From Streptomyces sp. AV19 (lineage in GTDB: Bacteria > Actinomycetota > Actinomycetes > Streptomycetales > Streptomycetaceae): a DNA stretch of 64,000 nucleotides. The DNA lies in the NCBI RefSeq assembly GCF_015999245.1, contig NZ_JAEAMR010000006.1, forward strand, positions 204,758 through 268,757, given 5' to 3'. A program made the translations under genes and the position numbers. Positions 32,546 through 41,791 of this stretch are shown piece after piece. The stretch's first letter is position 1. Every line of letters starts with the position of its first letter. The notes under the pieces are model-generated. The model ran no database searches. It saw only the letters and a list, made by a program, of their open reading frames with translations, and was not told the DNA's origin.

Positions 32546-33934
32546 ATGCCCATCGAGAAATTCCCCATCCATCAGGGCGGCGGCACCATCAAGCCCCACT
32601 CCATCACGGTCGGCCCGGCGGTCGACAATGTCCGCTATCTGTGGGTGACCAGCGACAACAACAAACTAGTGCAGATCGACCGGGGCGATCCGAACGCCCA
32701 GGCCACCTTCACCGACATGATTCCCCCGCTCTCCGCCGGAATCACGAGCGACCCGACGGGCCGGAAGGTCGTATGGTTCGCCTCGCCGGCCAACCAGCAG
32801 ACGGTCGACCCGATCTACGAGTTCGACGTCGATCAGCTGCGGGTCATCAACAAGCACAATCTCCAGGACACGGCGCGGGCCCAGACCCTCACCACGGTAC
32901 ATTTCAAGACCGGCGAAGGAGAGTCGGCACCCACAAAGGACTACATCCTGGCCGCCGAACCGATGTTTGGCAATGTGGCCTATGTCGACGTCGGCAAGAA
33001 CGGAGCGTCCTACTTCCAATCGCTCCCTCTCGATCAGCCAGGATTCAAAACCTGGTTCTGGTCGATCGCGGCCACTCTCGACTCGACGCAAACCATCGTC
33101 ACCTACTGGCTCACCGGGCAGAAACACGGCGGCGATCAGCCCAGGACGGACAACGGTCTGTACACGTTGACTCCGGCCACCGACAATACGTGGCGGAGGA
33201 TCACGCTGCCCAACGGGACCGCTCAAGTCCCCATCCACATCATCGCCGGTGATGTGACGGAGAACGGGGAGAGGAAGACGTGCCTCTGGATCAGCGCGAG
33301 CGGCAAGAACCAGATCCTCCGGTACGACCTCAAGAACAAGTCATGGAGCCAGAGCGTCGAACTCACCGGTGAACCCCGGCAACTGGCGTTCGGCCCCGAC
33401 GGCTACATCTGGGTGGCCGGGGTCGACAAGATCTACCGGTTCAAGAAGGACAGCAACGTCGCGTCCGTCCCCAGCCCCGGACTGGAAGGCGGTGAGGCCC
33501 ACGCCATCTGCGTCGATCCCTACAGCAGTCACGTCTGGTACACCGACCGCAAGAACTTGGGGATCGGCAGGTACCCGATCCCGAGCGGCGGGAAGAGCGC
33601 CCTGGGCAAGACCCAGCTGGTGGTCCAGCCGATCACCAGCGTGGCGACCGCCGATGTCGCCGAGGTGCCGCTCGTGGCGTCGTTCGTGGCCGACGGCAAC
33701 CCGACCCCGGGGATCCCGCTCACCTGCCGCATCGTCTCCGAAGAGGCGACGTTCCTCGACGGCGGCCGGGAACACGTCATCCCCACTGACGTACTCGGCC
33801 AGGTGGCCTTCCCCTCCGTCCTGGCGGGCAAGGCGGAGGAGGATGTCGTGCTGGAGATCGGCTGGGGGAACCACGAGCCGCCCACCACCGTGACCCTCCG
33901 CGTGCGCAACGATCTGGAAGACGACCAGGTGTAA
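32546..33934 (+). CDS. eCIS-associated beta-propeller protein with C-terminal Ig-like domain
   Basis: A 462-residue protein made of propeller-like strands with DPTGRKVVWFAS, FGPDGYIWVAGVDKIYRF and WYTDRKNLGIGRY repeats (virginiamycin-B-lyase/NHL style). A domain of about 90 residues at the end (VPLVASFVADGNPTPGIPLTCRIVS) resembles Ig-like (Big-1) adhesion modules. There is no signal peptide, as expected for a particle released by lysis. It begins the long plus-strand operon. Many codons end in A or T, unlike the downstream core genes, suggesting separate acquisition. It may be a fibre or surface component; a free enzyme is the alternative. Confidence 0.68.
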   Translation: MPIEKFPIHQGGGTIKPHSITVGPAVDNVRYLWVTSDNNKLVQIDRGDPNAQATFTDMIPPLSAGITSDPTGRKVVWFASPANQQTVDPIYEFDVDQLRVINKHNLQDTARAQTLTTVHFKTGEGESAPTKDYILAAEPMFGNVAYVDVGKNGASYFQSLPLDQPGFKTWFWSIAATLDSTQTIVTYWLTGQKHGGDQPRTDNGLYTLTPATDNTWRRITLPNGTAQVPIHIIAGDVTENGERKTCLWISASGKNQILRYDLKNKSWSQSVELTGEPRQLAFGPDGYIWVAGVDKIYRFKKDSNVASVPSPGLEGGEAHAICVDPYSSHVWYTDRKNLGIGRYPIPSGGKSALGKTQLVVQPITSVATADVAEVPLVASFVADGNPTPGIPLTCRIVSEEATFLDGGREHVIPTDVLGQVAFPSVLAGKAEEDVVLEIGWGNHEPPTTVTLRVRNDLEDDQV

Positions 33935-33960
33935 CCCCCCTGCACGAGAGGAGCCCAGCC

Positions 33961-35499
33961 ATGTCCTCCGGATCCGGCAACACCCACGACCTCTCGGGGA
34001 ACGCCAAACCCATGGCGCTCGCCTACAACCCCGCCGACAGGAACATCTGGTTCGTCACGCCCGATGCGAAGATCGGCCGTTTCGCACCGCGCGTCCCCTA
34101 CGACAGCGCGCTGTACGAGCCGATCTACCAGGGCATGCAGGCCGAGGACCTGGTCTGCTGGGACCTGGACGTCTGGACCTATGTCCATGGCCGCGAGAAG
34201 GGCCACGCCGTCAAGTGCCCGGCCACGGGCGGCTATCCGCCCCTCGGCACCGGAGCGCCGGCCGCCACCCACGCCCTGGCCCTGGGCGAGAGCATGAGCG
34301 GAGCCCGGCTCGTCGTCGCGACGCTCGACGGCAAGGGAGCGCTGACCTTCATCGACGCCAAGGGCCAGGTGTCGACCTCCAACGACTACGGCACGCCGCT
34401 CCACGGGCTGGCCATCGACGCGAGCAACACCCAGGACTACTGGGTCAGTTGCCCCGACCGTCACCGGGTGGTCCGCTACGACGCCTCGACCGGGGACTTC
34501 GACCTGTCGCCCCTCGACTTCGGGGAGCACAGCCCGCGGTCCCTCGCCCTCACCAGGACGGAGGGCAAGGTGCTCTGGGCGACCACTCCGGAAGCCGGGA
34601 TCATCCGCTACGACTTCGACACCAAGTCCTACCGGGTCATCGGCATCCCCGCGGTCGCCAACCGCGCGTACGCCCTCCCCGACGGCTCATTGTGGTTCAC
34701 CATGCCCGGGGGAGACGCGGTCGGCTACTTCGCCCCGGGTGCGACGGGCCTGACCGGAACGATCCAGACAGGCAAGGGAACGGGGCCGGCCGCCCTCGCC
34801 GTGGACGCCGACGGAGCCCTGTGGATCGGCCTCACCGGAACCGGGCAGATGTTCCGCGTCTCGAAGTTCCAGCTCTCCCCGCTCTCGGGGCAGGGGCAAC
34901 AGGCCGTCGTCGGCACCGAGTTCCCCAACCCCCTGCGCGCCAAGGCGACCAGGCTGGACGGCAGTCCGGTGCAGGGAGCGACCGTCACCTTCACCATCAA
35001 GGGCGACCAGGCACGGTTCGAGGGCGACCGCGAGACCGACACCCGGACCACGCTCGCGGACGGTACCGCCACCAGCGCCCCCCTCCTCGCGAAGCACGTG
35101 GGTGAATGCGACATCTCCGCCGTCTGGAGGGAGGAAGGCGCCTTCGCCCGCTTCGAGAACATCACGGTGATCCCGGCCGCCGGCCCCGCCGACCACACGC
35201 GCTACCTCTCCGGCGCGGGCCAGGAGACCGAGCACGGCACGGACTTCGCCGAACCACTCAAGGTCACCGTGGTGGACGCCAACGGCGCGCCCGTGCCGTC
35301 GGTCGACGTCACCTTCAGGATCGTGGACGACGACCTCGCCTCGTTCGAGGGCGGCCCGATCGCGGTCGTGCCGAGTGACGACACGGGCGTGGCGGCCTCC
35401 CCGGTCCTGACGGCCGGGTCCGAGGCGGGACGCGTCAGGGTCGAGGCGTGGGCGGCGGACACCTCCGCCGGCACGGTGTTCCGCGAGCGCATCCGCTGA
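33961..35499 (+). CDS. eCIS-associated beta-propeller protein with two Ig-like domains
   Basis: A 512-residue paralogue in layout. Propeller repeats (AYNPADRNIWFVTP, LALTRTEGKVLWATTPEAG, AVDADGALWIGLTG) fill about residues 1-310, then two tandem Ig-like modules at about 315-410 and 415-505 (ATRLDGSPVQGATVTFTI; VVDANGAPVPSVDVTFRI). It follows the first propeller by 26 bases with GAGGAG before the ATG. Tandem Ig-like modules on a propeller suit an extended target-binding arm of the particle, which is inference. Confidence 0.68.
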   Translation: MSSGSGNTHDLSGNAKPMALAYNPADRNIWFVTPDAKIGRFAPRVPYDSALYEPIYQGMQAEDLVCWDLDVWTYVHGREKGHAVKCPATGGYPPLGTGAPAATHALALGESMSGARLVVATLDGKGALTFIDAKGQVSTSNDYGTPLHGLAIDASNTQDYWVSCPDRHRVVRYDASTGDFDLSPLDFGEHSPRSLALTRTEGKVLWATTPEAGIIRYDFDTKSYRVIGIPAVANRAYALPDGSLWFTMPGGDAVGYFAPGATGLTGTIQTGKGTGPAALAVDADGALWIGLTGTGQMFRVSKFQLSPLSGQGQQAVVGTEFPNPLRAKATRLDGSPVQGATVTFTIKGDQARFEGDRETDTRTTLADGTATSAPLLAKHVGECDISAVWREEGAFARFENITVIPAAGPADHTRYLSGAGQETEHGTDFAEPLKVTVVDANGAPVPSVDVTFRIVDDDLASFEGGPIAVVPSDDTGVAASPVLTAGSEAGRVRVEAWAADTSAGTVFRERIR

Positions 35500-35523
35500 T
35501 ACGACGGACCGGCAGGAGAGCCC

Positions 35524-35916
35524 ATGACACAGCAGACCCCCGGATTGCACACCGAGTTCGACTTCGAACTGCCCCGTGGGTACGTTGACGGCGACGGCAC
35601 CGTCCACCGCCTCGGCCGGATGCGTCTGGCCACGGCGCGGGACGAGCTGGCGCCGCTGATCGACCAGCGGGTGCGGGAGAACCCGGCGTACCTGGGGGTC
35701 GTGCTGCTCAGCCTGGTGATCACCCGGCTGGGGAACGTGCCCGAGATCCACGCCGGGGTCGTGGAGTCCCTCTTCGCCACCGACCTGGCCTACCTCCAGG
35801 ACTTCTACCGACGGATCAACGGGCTGGAGGGCGACCGCGCGGTGGCCTGCCCGTCGTGCGGGACGGCGTTCGCGGTCCCCGAGCCCGTGCCCGGTGACCG
35901 CCTGGGGGAATCATGA
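35524..35916 (+). CDS. Phage-tail-assembly-type protein of eCIS
   Basis: A 130-residue protein. EFDFELPRGYVDGDGTVHRLGRMRLATARDEL is the opening shared by eCIS tail-assembly (gpE/gp41-like) proteins, and a predicted helix FATDLAYLQDFYRRING follows. The C-terminus has a CPSCG pair that may bind metal. In phages the counterpart lies just before the tape measure. The stop overlaps the next ATG (ATGA), so translation is coupled. Confidence 0.75.
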   Translation: MTQQTPGLHTEFDFELPRGYVDGDGTVHRLGRMRLATARDELAPLIDQRVRENPAYLGVVLLSLVITRLGNVPEIHAGVVESLFATDLAYLQDFYRRINGLEGDRAVACPSCGTAFAVPEPVPGDRLGES

Positions 35917-36074
35917 CGCACCCCGCCGACCGGCTGCGCGAGGAAGTCGCGTACATCGCCTACCACTTCCACTGGGCGTGTGCGGACATCCTCGGCCTTC
36001 CCCATGGGGAGCGGCGGGCGTGGGTGCGGGAGATCGCGCGGATCAACGTGGCGTCGGCGGACGGGGGTTGGTGA
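35913..36074 (+). CDS. Small eCIS protein, DUF6760-like
   Basis: A 53-residue protein with REEVAYIAYHFHWACADILGL and ERRAWVREIARIN, the conserved core of DUF6760-type proteins that sit in Streptomyces eCIS operons behind the tail-assembly gene. It is coupled at both ends: ATGA with the previous gene and TGATG with the next. Its role is unknown, probably an assembly chaperone. Confidence 0.78.
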   Translation: MTHPADRLREEVAYIAYHFHWACADILGLPHGERRAWVREIARINVASADGGW

Positions 36075-38350
36075 TGTTCTCCTGGCCCTTCCGGCGGCGG
36101 GCGCCGCGAACGGAGCTCGCCCTGTCGCGACCTACGGCAGCGGTGCTTCGGCCGCCGCTGCCGCCGTGGCCGGCCCGGGCGACCTTGCCGGGCAGCCCGC
36201 TGCCCGACTTCCAGCGGACCCTGGCGGCCTGGCGGCCGGCGCCCGCCGTGGCCCTGCCCGGGCGGTTGTTGCCGCGTGCCGTGCAAGTGTGCTGCGGGCG
36301 TGCGGACTTCACCGCGGGGGGCGCGGGGGCGCGCCTTCGGTACGGGTACGGGGTGACCGCCATGCCACTCGTGCGCGTGCCGGAGATGTCTCCGGAGCCC
36401 GCGCCGGTCGGGGGGCCTCCGCGGCGAACCGTGGCGCGCCTGGTGGGGAACGTGCTCGGCACGTTATGGGGCCGGGGGGCAGGGCGACCGGGTTCGCCGG
36501 TCGGCCCCGGGCGGCCCTCCGGCCCCGTGGCGTCCGGTCCAGGGGACCGGGAGCCGGCGGCCGGGCGAGGAGCCGCTGCCTCGGGAGGGTCCTCCGCGTA
36601 CGGAGACGGTGGTGCTCGGCGTCGTGCCGAGGTGACGGATCCGGGGCGGGTCGCTCACCGGGTGTCGTCCGTCGTCGGAGTCCGTCCGAGGGCCGGAACG
36701 GCCGAGGCGTCGCGGGCGCTGTTCCGTGTCCGGACCATGTTGCGCGTGGCGCGGGTGCCGGGGCCGGGGCCCGTGTCGGAGCCAGGGCCCGTGTCGAGGC
36801 CGGGGCCCATATCGGAACCGGGGCCCGTACCGGAACCGGGGCCCATGTCGGAGCCCTTCGCCGGGCCATGTCCGACGCTGCCTGTGGCGCGGGGAGCGGC
36901 TGGTGACGGGGAGGTGAGCCCCAGCCCCGCCCTCTCCCCGTCTCCCGGGGCGAGCCCCCGGACCCCCGGCCCGGCCGGGGACCCGCATCGGCCGGCGGCC
37001 TCGCCGCCCGCCCTTCGGGCCCTGCCGGTCCGACAGGTGCCCGGCCCGGTCGGCAACGCCCCGTCGGAGTCACCCCCGCCGGCCTACGGCTCCAGCCCGC
37101 CGGAGACGTCTCCGTCCGTACACGGTCCGACGGCCGTCCCCGGGGGCACACCGCCGCAGGTCGGCAGTCCCAACGCCGTCCCCCGGGCAACTCACTTACC
37201 GATTCACCGTCCGACCTTCGCCCCTGGGAGTACGTCCCAGCCGGTTCACGGCCCCGCCGCCCGGCCCGCCGCGACCCACTTACCGGTCCACCGCCCGACA
37301 GCCGCCCCCGAGGGCATACCCCCGATCACGCTCCCACCCGGCCATGCTCCCAACACCCTATCCATCAAAGCCCACTTACCAGCCCCTCACCCCACAACCA
37401 CCCCCGAGAGCACACCCCCACCGCTTCACGACCCCGCCACCCTGCCCCCGGAGGCCCGCTCGCCGGTCCATCACCCCACCTCCATGCCAAGCCGGCCGAC
37501 ATCCGTCCCCGGCAGCGCGTCCCAGCCGGTTCACGAACCCACCCTCCCGCCAAGGCACGCTCCCCCGCCCACCCACCGTCCTGCCACCATCCCCCCGGAG
37601 ATCTCCCCGCCGGTTCACCGCCCCACCATCCCTCCCGGAAGCACACCTCCCCCGGTTGACAGCTGCCCCGCCCTCCCTCGGGCAACGCCTCTGTCCCGTC
37701 CGGTCCTTCACCCCCAGGACGCACCCGTGCCGGTTCGTTCTTGGGCCACCGGCACCGAGTCCTCTGCCCGTCCCCAGGGGCAAGGATCCGCTCAGGGATC
37801 CGCAGCATCCGGACTCGGTTCGCCCACCGCCCCGCACGACCCGCCGGCAAGTACCGGGTTCCGGCGGCCGCCCCTGCCCCTCCCCGGTCCGTCACCACTC
37901 CGCGCCCCGGGCCCGGCCGACGCACCCCCTCCCCCTCCCCGGGCCCCGTCCCCCCAGCCCTCCCTCCTCCCCTTCGCTCCCCCCGCGCCGGCCCGGTCCC
38001 CCCGAGCCCGGGCACTGCCCGGGGAGCACCCCCCTCCACACGACCAGCGCCAACTCCCCTCCGCCCCGCCCACATCAACTCACCCGCGCATCGGGCCCCC
38101 CCTGCCCCACCTCCCACCCACCGCCGTGCGCCTGCCCTCCCACCTCGACGGACGGCGGGATTCCCCCCACGACCCGCCCCCCTCCCCACCCGCCGTCCCC
38201 GACCCCGATCCCGCCCTGCTCGCCCGCAGGATCGCCGAAGCGCACGCCGAGGAGATCGCGCGCGCCGTGCTCCCCGCCCTCCGCCTCCCGGAGCGCGTCG
38301 ACTGGCCCGTACCGCCGCCTTGCCCGCCGCTCGGCCACGCCCCCCGCTGA
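36074..38350 (+). CDS. Large proline-rich eCIS protein in the tape-measure position
   Basis: A 758-residue protein coupled to DUF6760 by TGATG. Residues 1-110 are a possible short folded head. From about 130 to 700 it is disordered Pro/Ser/Thr/His sequence with PVHxPT-type repeats and a run of five 6-residue PGPVSE-like units. The last 50 residues (DPALLARRIAEAHAEEIARAVL) form an amphipathic helix. In contractile phage and eCIS operons the gene behind the small assembly proteins often encodes the tape measure, but this sequence has no coiled coil. It may be an unusual ruler, a linker or a sheath of bristles; I cannot decide. Confidence 0.65.
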   Translation: MFSWPFRRRAPRTELALSRPTAAVLRPPLPPWPARATLPGSPLPDFQRTLAAWRPAPAVALPGRLLPRAVQVCCGRADFTAGGAGARLRYGYGVTAMPLVRVPEMSPEPAPVGGPPRRTVARLVGNVLGTLWGRGAGRPGSPVGPGRPSGPVASGPGDREPAAGRGAAASGGSSAYGDGGARRRAEVTDPGRVAHRVSSVVGVRPRAGTAEASRALFRVRTMLRVARVPGPGPVSEPGPVSRPGPISEPGPVPEPGPMSEPFAGPCPTLPVARGAAGDGEVSPSPALSPSPGASPRTPGPAGDPHRPAASPPALRALPVRQVPGPVGNAPSESPPPAYGSSPPETSPSVHGPTAVPGGTPPQVGSPNAVPRATHLPIHRPTFAPGSTSQPVHGPAARPAATHLPVHRPTAAPEGIPPITLPPGHAPNTLSIKAHLPAPHPTTTPESTPPPLHDPATLPPEARSPVHHPTSMPSRPTSVPGSASQPVHEPTLPPRHAPPPTHRPATIPPEISPPVHRPTIPPGSTPPPVDSCPALPRATPLSRPVLHPQDAPVPVRSWATGTESSARPQGQGSAQGSAASGLGSPTAPHDPPASTGFRRPPLPLPGPSPLRAPGPADAPPPPPRAPSPQPSLLPFAPPAPARSPRARALPGEHPPPHDQRQLPSAPPTSTHPRIGPPLPHLPPTAVRLPSHLDGRRDSPHDPPPSPPAVPDPDPALLARRIAEAHAEEIARAVLPALRLPERVDWPVPPPCPPLGHAPR
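36764..36853 (+). repeat. Five tandem 18-bp repeats in the proline-rich gene
   Basis: Five units of CCGGGGCCCRTRYCGGAR type (36764-36781, 36782-36799, 36800-36817, 36818-36835, 36836-36853) encode PGPVSE-like hexapeptides. Copy number can change by slippage without shifting the frame. Confidence 0.75.
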
Positions 38351-38379
38351 CCGCCTTCGCCTTCCCTGACGGAGTCACC

Positions 38380-38811
38380 ATGCCGGACCAGCCGTTCGCC
38401 GTCAGCTCGCTCTTCCAGCTGTCCATCGGGCACAGTTCCCTCGGCTCGTTCACCTCCTGTGACGGGCTGGGGTGTGCCATGGACGTCGAGGAGCGGACGG
38501 AAGGCGGGATGAACGGGCGCGTCTGGCACCTGCCGACCCGGATCCGCTACTCCAACGTCGTCCTCGGCAGACCGCTGACGCAGGAGACCACGCTCGTCTG
38601 GGCCTGGCTCCAGCTCCAGATCCATGAACCGGTGCGGATGCCGGGGCAGTTGGTGGTGCTCGGGCCGGACCGCAAGCCGATCGTCCGGTGGCTGCTCGAC
38701 GGGGTGCTGCCGGTCCGGTGGAGCGGGCCCTCCTTCGACACGGAACAGTCCCTCCCGGCCCGGGAGACGCTGGAGATCGCGCACGAAGGGTTCGTCCCCA
38801 TACCCGTCTGA
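38380..38811 (+). CDS. eCIS tail-tube protein (T4 gp19-like)
   Basis: A 143-residue protein of the T4 gp19/Pvc-tube family: FAVSSLFQLSIGHSSLGSFTSCDGLG at the start, RYSNVVLGRPLTQETTLVWAW in the middle and ETLEIAHEGF at the end. It should form the inner tube or the first ring that joins tube to baseplate, and is distinct from the tube gene at 55418. ATG 38380 follows GGAG. It lies between the proline-rich gene and the LysM gene, the standard eCIS order. Confidence 0.85.
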   Translation: MPDQPFAVSSLFQLSIGHSSLGSFTSCDGLGCAMDVEERTEGGMNGRVWHLPTRIRYSNVVLGRPLTQETTLVWAWLQLQIHEPVRMPGQLVVLGPDRKPIVRWLLDGVLPVRWSGPSFDTEQSLPARETLEIAHEGFVPIPV

Positions 38812-38847
38812 CCCGGCACTCACCCGCCTCACGAAAGGACAGCCGCC

Positions 38848-39558
38848 GTGGCCGTTCTGCCCCTGGGAGGCACCCCGGCACGGGCCTCCCTCGTGATTCT
38901 CGATCCGCCCTCCGGAACCGGAAGCACACCCGGGCCCGAACGCTCCCGAATCCGGCTGCACTTCAGCCCGGACCGGGTATCCGTCGGCAAGCAGGCCCGC
39001 TGGGACCGCAGCCGGGCGCCGTCCAACGCGGCCGCCGCCAGACCGCAGTTCATCGGCGCCGAGCCGCGCACCATGACGCTGGACGTCTTCCTCGACGCAC
39101 CGGGCATCACGGGCAGCGGCGTCCAGGACGAGGTGGAGAAGCTACTGGGGTGCTGCGTCCCCACGACGCGGAGCGCCGCCTCGAAGCCGGCCTCCGCGCC
39201 CTGGGTCCGGCTGGAGTGGGGCCGTTCGCGGACGACCGGGTTCCTGGCCGTCGTCACCCAGGTGAACGCTGCCTACACCCGCTTCCGGACCGACGGGACG
39301 CCACTGCGCGCGGAGTGCTCGCTGACCCTGGAGGAGGTGGGCAGCTCGCAGCAGCGGCAGAACCCGAGTTCCGGCGCGGACGGTCCGGTGGGCACGCACC
39401 TGCTGGTCTCCGGCGACACCCTGCCGGGCATCGCGTGGCGCACGTACGGGGACGCCACGTGCTGGCGGGAGATCGCCCGCGCCAACGGGATCGACGACCC
39501 GGAGCGTCTGCGTCCCGGCACCACGCTGGTGCTGCCCGTACTGGAGGACGGCCGGTGA
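38848..39558 (+). CDS. LysM-containing baseplate hub protein (Cis7-like)
   Basis: A 236-residue protein. An N-terminal beta domain (RIRLHFSPDRVSVGKQARWDRSR) typical of gp53/Afp7-type hub proteins is followed by a LysM module (about 183-230: LLVSGDTLPGIAWRTYGDATCWREIARANG...LRPGTTLVLP). It links tube to spike. The GTG start at 38848 has AAGGAC upstream, and the stop overlaps the spike GTG (GTGA), giving coupled synthesis of hub and spike. Confidence 0.85.
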   Translation: MAVLPLGGTPARASLVILDPPSGTGSTPGPERSRIRLHFSPDRVSVGKQARWDRSRAPSNAAAARPQFIGAEPRTMTLDVFLDAPGITGSGVQDEVEKLLGCCVPTTRSAASKPASAPWVRLEWGRSRTTGFLAVVTQVNAAYTRFRTDGTPLRAECSLTLEEVGSSQQRQNPSSGADGPVGTHLLVSGDTLPGIAWRTYGDATCWREIARANGIDDPERLRPGTTLVLPVLEDGR

Positions 39559-41336
39559 CGGAACGGGCCTACGCGGCCGAACCGGTGGTCGCCTTCGACG
39601 GCACCGTCCTCCCGGAGCAGTGGGGCGAGCGCCTGGTGGCGGCGGGAATCGCGACGGCGACCGGGCTGCCGGCCACGGCGTGGTTACGCTTCCGCGACCC
39701 GGAGCACCAACTGCTGTCCGGCGCGCGGGTCGCCGTGGGCACGGAGGTGACCGTCTCGGTGACCGCCGCCCGGCAGCGGGCCCGTACCCCGCTCTTCGAC
39801 GGCGAGGTGACCGGACTGGAGAAGGAGGTGGGCCCGGACGGGGCGTTCACCACGGTCCGGGCGTCCGACCGGGGGCACCGGCTGACGCGCGGCCGCCGGG
39901 TGGCCGCGTACGTCGAGACGACCGTCGCCGAGGTCGTCGCCCAAGCCGCCGCCCGGCACGGCCTGCGCGCCGGCCGTGTCGAGGCCGCCGGCGGCCGGGT
40001 CCGTCACCTCTCCCAACCCAACCTGACGGACTGGGAGTTGCTCACCCACCTCGCCGACCAGCAGGGCCTCCGTCTGGCCGTCGAGGGACGGACGGTGGAG
40101 CTGCGCCGGCTCGCCCCCGCCTCGAAGGCGCCTGCGCCGTCCACCGGCGCCGACCGCAGCCCGTACGTCCTCCAGTACGGGGTGAACCTGCTGTCCCTGC
40201 GGACGGGCGTCTCCTCGGCCGGGCAGGTCGGGGGCGAGGTGGAGGTGCGTGGCTGGGACGAGGCGGCCAAGTCACCGGTGACGGCCAGGGTTTCGGCCAC
40301 GGACAGTGAGCGGCTCCGCCTGGGGACGACGCCCGCGGAGCTCGGCAAGGCGTTCGGCGACCGGCCCGGTCTGCTGGTGGCGGGCCGCCCGTACACCACC
40401 GCGTCCCAAGTGGAGGCTGCCGCACGGGCGTTGGCCGACGAGACGGCCGCCGCCATCGCGGACCTGGAGGCCACGGTCGTCGGGACGCCGGAGCTGCGCG
40501 CGGGCGTCCCGTTCACCGTGACCGGCACCGGCGCGCCGTTCGCCGGGCAGTACACGGCGACGGCCGCTCTGCACACCTTCGACGGCGAGCACGGTTTCCT
40601 CACCCGCGTCCGGGTGGGGGCGCTGCCGCCGCCGGTCGTCCCGCACCCGCCGCCGCTGTGCGGGACGGGTGTGGCGGTGGGGATCGTCACTGACGTCCGC
40701 GAGCCGGGACAGGGGCAGCGCGGCGCGGTCCGGCTGCGACTGCCGTGGCTGTCGCAGGAGTACGTCACCGACTGGGTGCGCACGGTGCAGTGGGGTGGCG
40801 CGGAGGGCGGGGGCGTCGTCGCACCGGAGACAGGGGACGAGGTGCTGGTCGGCTTCGAGCACGGGCGGCTGGACCGTCCGTACGTCCTGGGCGGGCTGTA
40901 CAACGGGGTCGACGCCCCGACGGACCATGGTCTGCCTCTGGTGGACGCCGGTACTGGGCGGATGAACCGACGGTCCGTCACTTCGCGGGCGGGCGACCGG
41001 CTGGAGCTGCTGAGCGCGACCGAAGGGCCCCAGGGCGTCCGGCTGAAGTCCGGCGACGGGAAACTCACCGCGCACCTCGATCGCAAGGAGACCGCGATCT
41101 CGTTGGAGGCCGGGGAACCCGGCAAGGGCCTGCGCATCCGGCTCGACACCCGCACCGGAACCATCACCCTCGACGCCGGCGACACGGGCAAGGTGGTCGT
41201 CCGGGCGGGCACCGTCGAGATCGAGGGCACCGATGTGACCCTCAAGGGAAAGAACATGAACGTCGAGGGAACCGCTCAACTCACGCTCAAGGGCGGAAAG
41301 ACCAGGATCACCGGCGCTCCCGTCGACATCAACTGA
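39555..41336 (+). CDS. Spike protein (VgrG / gpD+gpV-like)
   Basis: A 593-residue protein. The first 350 residues are the gpD-like ring (TVLPEQWGERLVAAGI, LFDGEVTGLEKEV, SQPNLTDWELLTHLADQQGL). An OB fold follows at about 380-460 (VAVGIVTDVREPGQGQRGAVRLRLPW...GDEVLVGFEHG). A C-terminal repeating beta helix (KGLRIRLDTRTGTITLDAG, VEIEGTDVTLKG) forms the needle. This is the membrane-piercing spike of the injection system. GTG 39555 overlaps the LysM gene stop. No PAAR tip gene was found nearby. Confidence 0.9.
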   Translation: MTERAYAAEPVVAFDGTVLPEQWGERLVAAGIATATGLPATAWLRFRDPEHQLLSGARVAVGTEVTVSVTAARQRARTPLFDGEVTGLEKEVGPDGAFTTVRASDRGHRLTRGRRVAAYVETTVAEVVAQAAARHGLRAGRVEAAGGRVRHLSQPNLTDWELLTHLADQQGLRLAVEGRTVELRRLAPASKAPAPSTGADRSPYVLQYGVNLLSLRTGVSSAGQVGGEVEVRGWDEAAKSPVTARVSATDSERLRLGTTPAELGKAFGDRPGLLVAGRPYTTASQVEAAARALADETAAAIADLEATVVGTPELRAGVPFTVTGTGAPFAGQYTATAALHTFDGEHGFLTRVRVGALPPPVVPHPPPLCGTGVAVGIVTDVREPGQGQRGAVRLRLPWLSQEYVTDWVRTVQWGGAEGGGVVAPETGDEVLVGFEHGRLDRPYVLGGLYNGVDAPTDHGLPLVDAGTGRMNRRSVTSRAGDRLELLSATEGPQGVRLKSGDGKLTAHLDRKETAISLEAGEPGKGLRIRLDTRTGTITLDAGDTGKVVVRAGTVEIEGTDVTLKGKNMNVEGTAQLTLKGGKTRITGAPVDIN

Positions 41337-41375
41337 CAGCACTGACGTACTGACTGCACGGAGGTGAACGCGAGC

Positions 41376-41783
41376 ATGGACCGCGTGGGAACCGATGTCA
41401 TCGGCGCCGGCTGGGCCTTCCCCGCCGCCCTCACCCCCTCCGGCGAGGTCGCGCTGGCCACCGGGGGCGAGGACGTCGCCCAGGCCATCCGCCTGGTGCT
41501 CGGCACCACCCCCGGGGAGCGGCCGATGCGGCCGGAGTTCGGCTGCGGCGTCCACGGGCTGGCCTTCGACCCGCTGGACGCCACCACGGTGGCGCGGGCC
41601 GATGCGGAGGTACGCCGGGCGCTGGAGCGCTGGGAGCCGCGGATCGAGCTCGACGACCTGCTGTTCAGCACGGACAGCACGGACGAGGGCGTGCTCTACA
41701 TCGACGTCCGCTACCGGCTGCGGGACACCAACGAGCCGCGCAATCTGGTCTTCCCCTTCTACACCCTGCCCCAGGAAGGGTGA
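41376..41783 (+). CDS. Baseplate wedge protein (GPW/gp25 family)
   Basis: A 135-residue protein with GEDVAQAIRLVLGTTPGERPMRPEFGCG and the closing DVRYRLRDTNEPRNLVFPF, the gp25 signature. In contractile systems gp25 nucleates sheath polymerisation on the baseplate. ATG 41376 is chosen since GGAGG lies 11 bases upstream; GTG 41364 overlaps that site. It is followed directly by the first J-type baseplate gene. Confidence 0.88.
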   Translation: MDRVGTDVIGAGWAFPAALTPSGEVALATGGEDVAQAIRLVLGTTPGERPMRPEFGCGVHGLAFDPLDATTVARADAEVRRALERWEPRIELDDLLFSTDSTDEGVLYIDVRYRLRDTNEPRNLVFPFYTLPQEG

Positions 41784-41791
41784 CGGCCCGC

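Noticed and set aside
37100..37700. CRISPR-like or mobile repeat in the proline-rich gene
   Set aside because: The repeats follow codon phase (PVHxPT), are degenerate and lie within an open frame.
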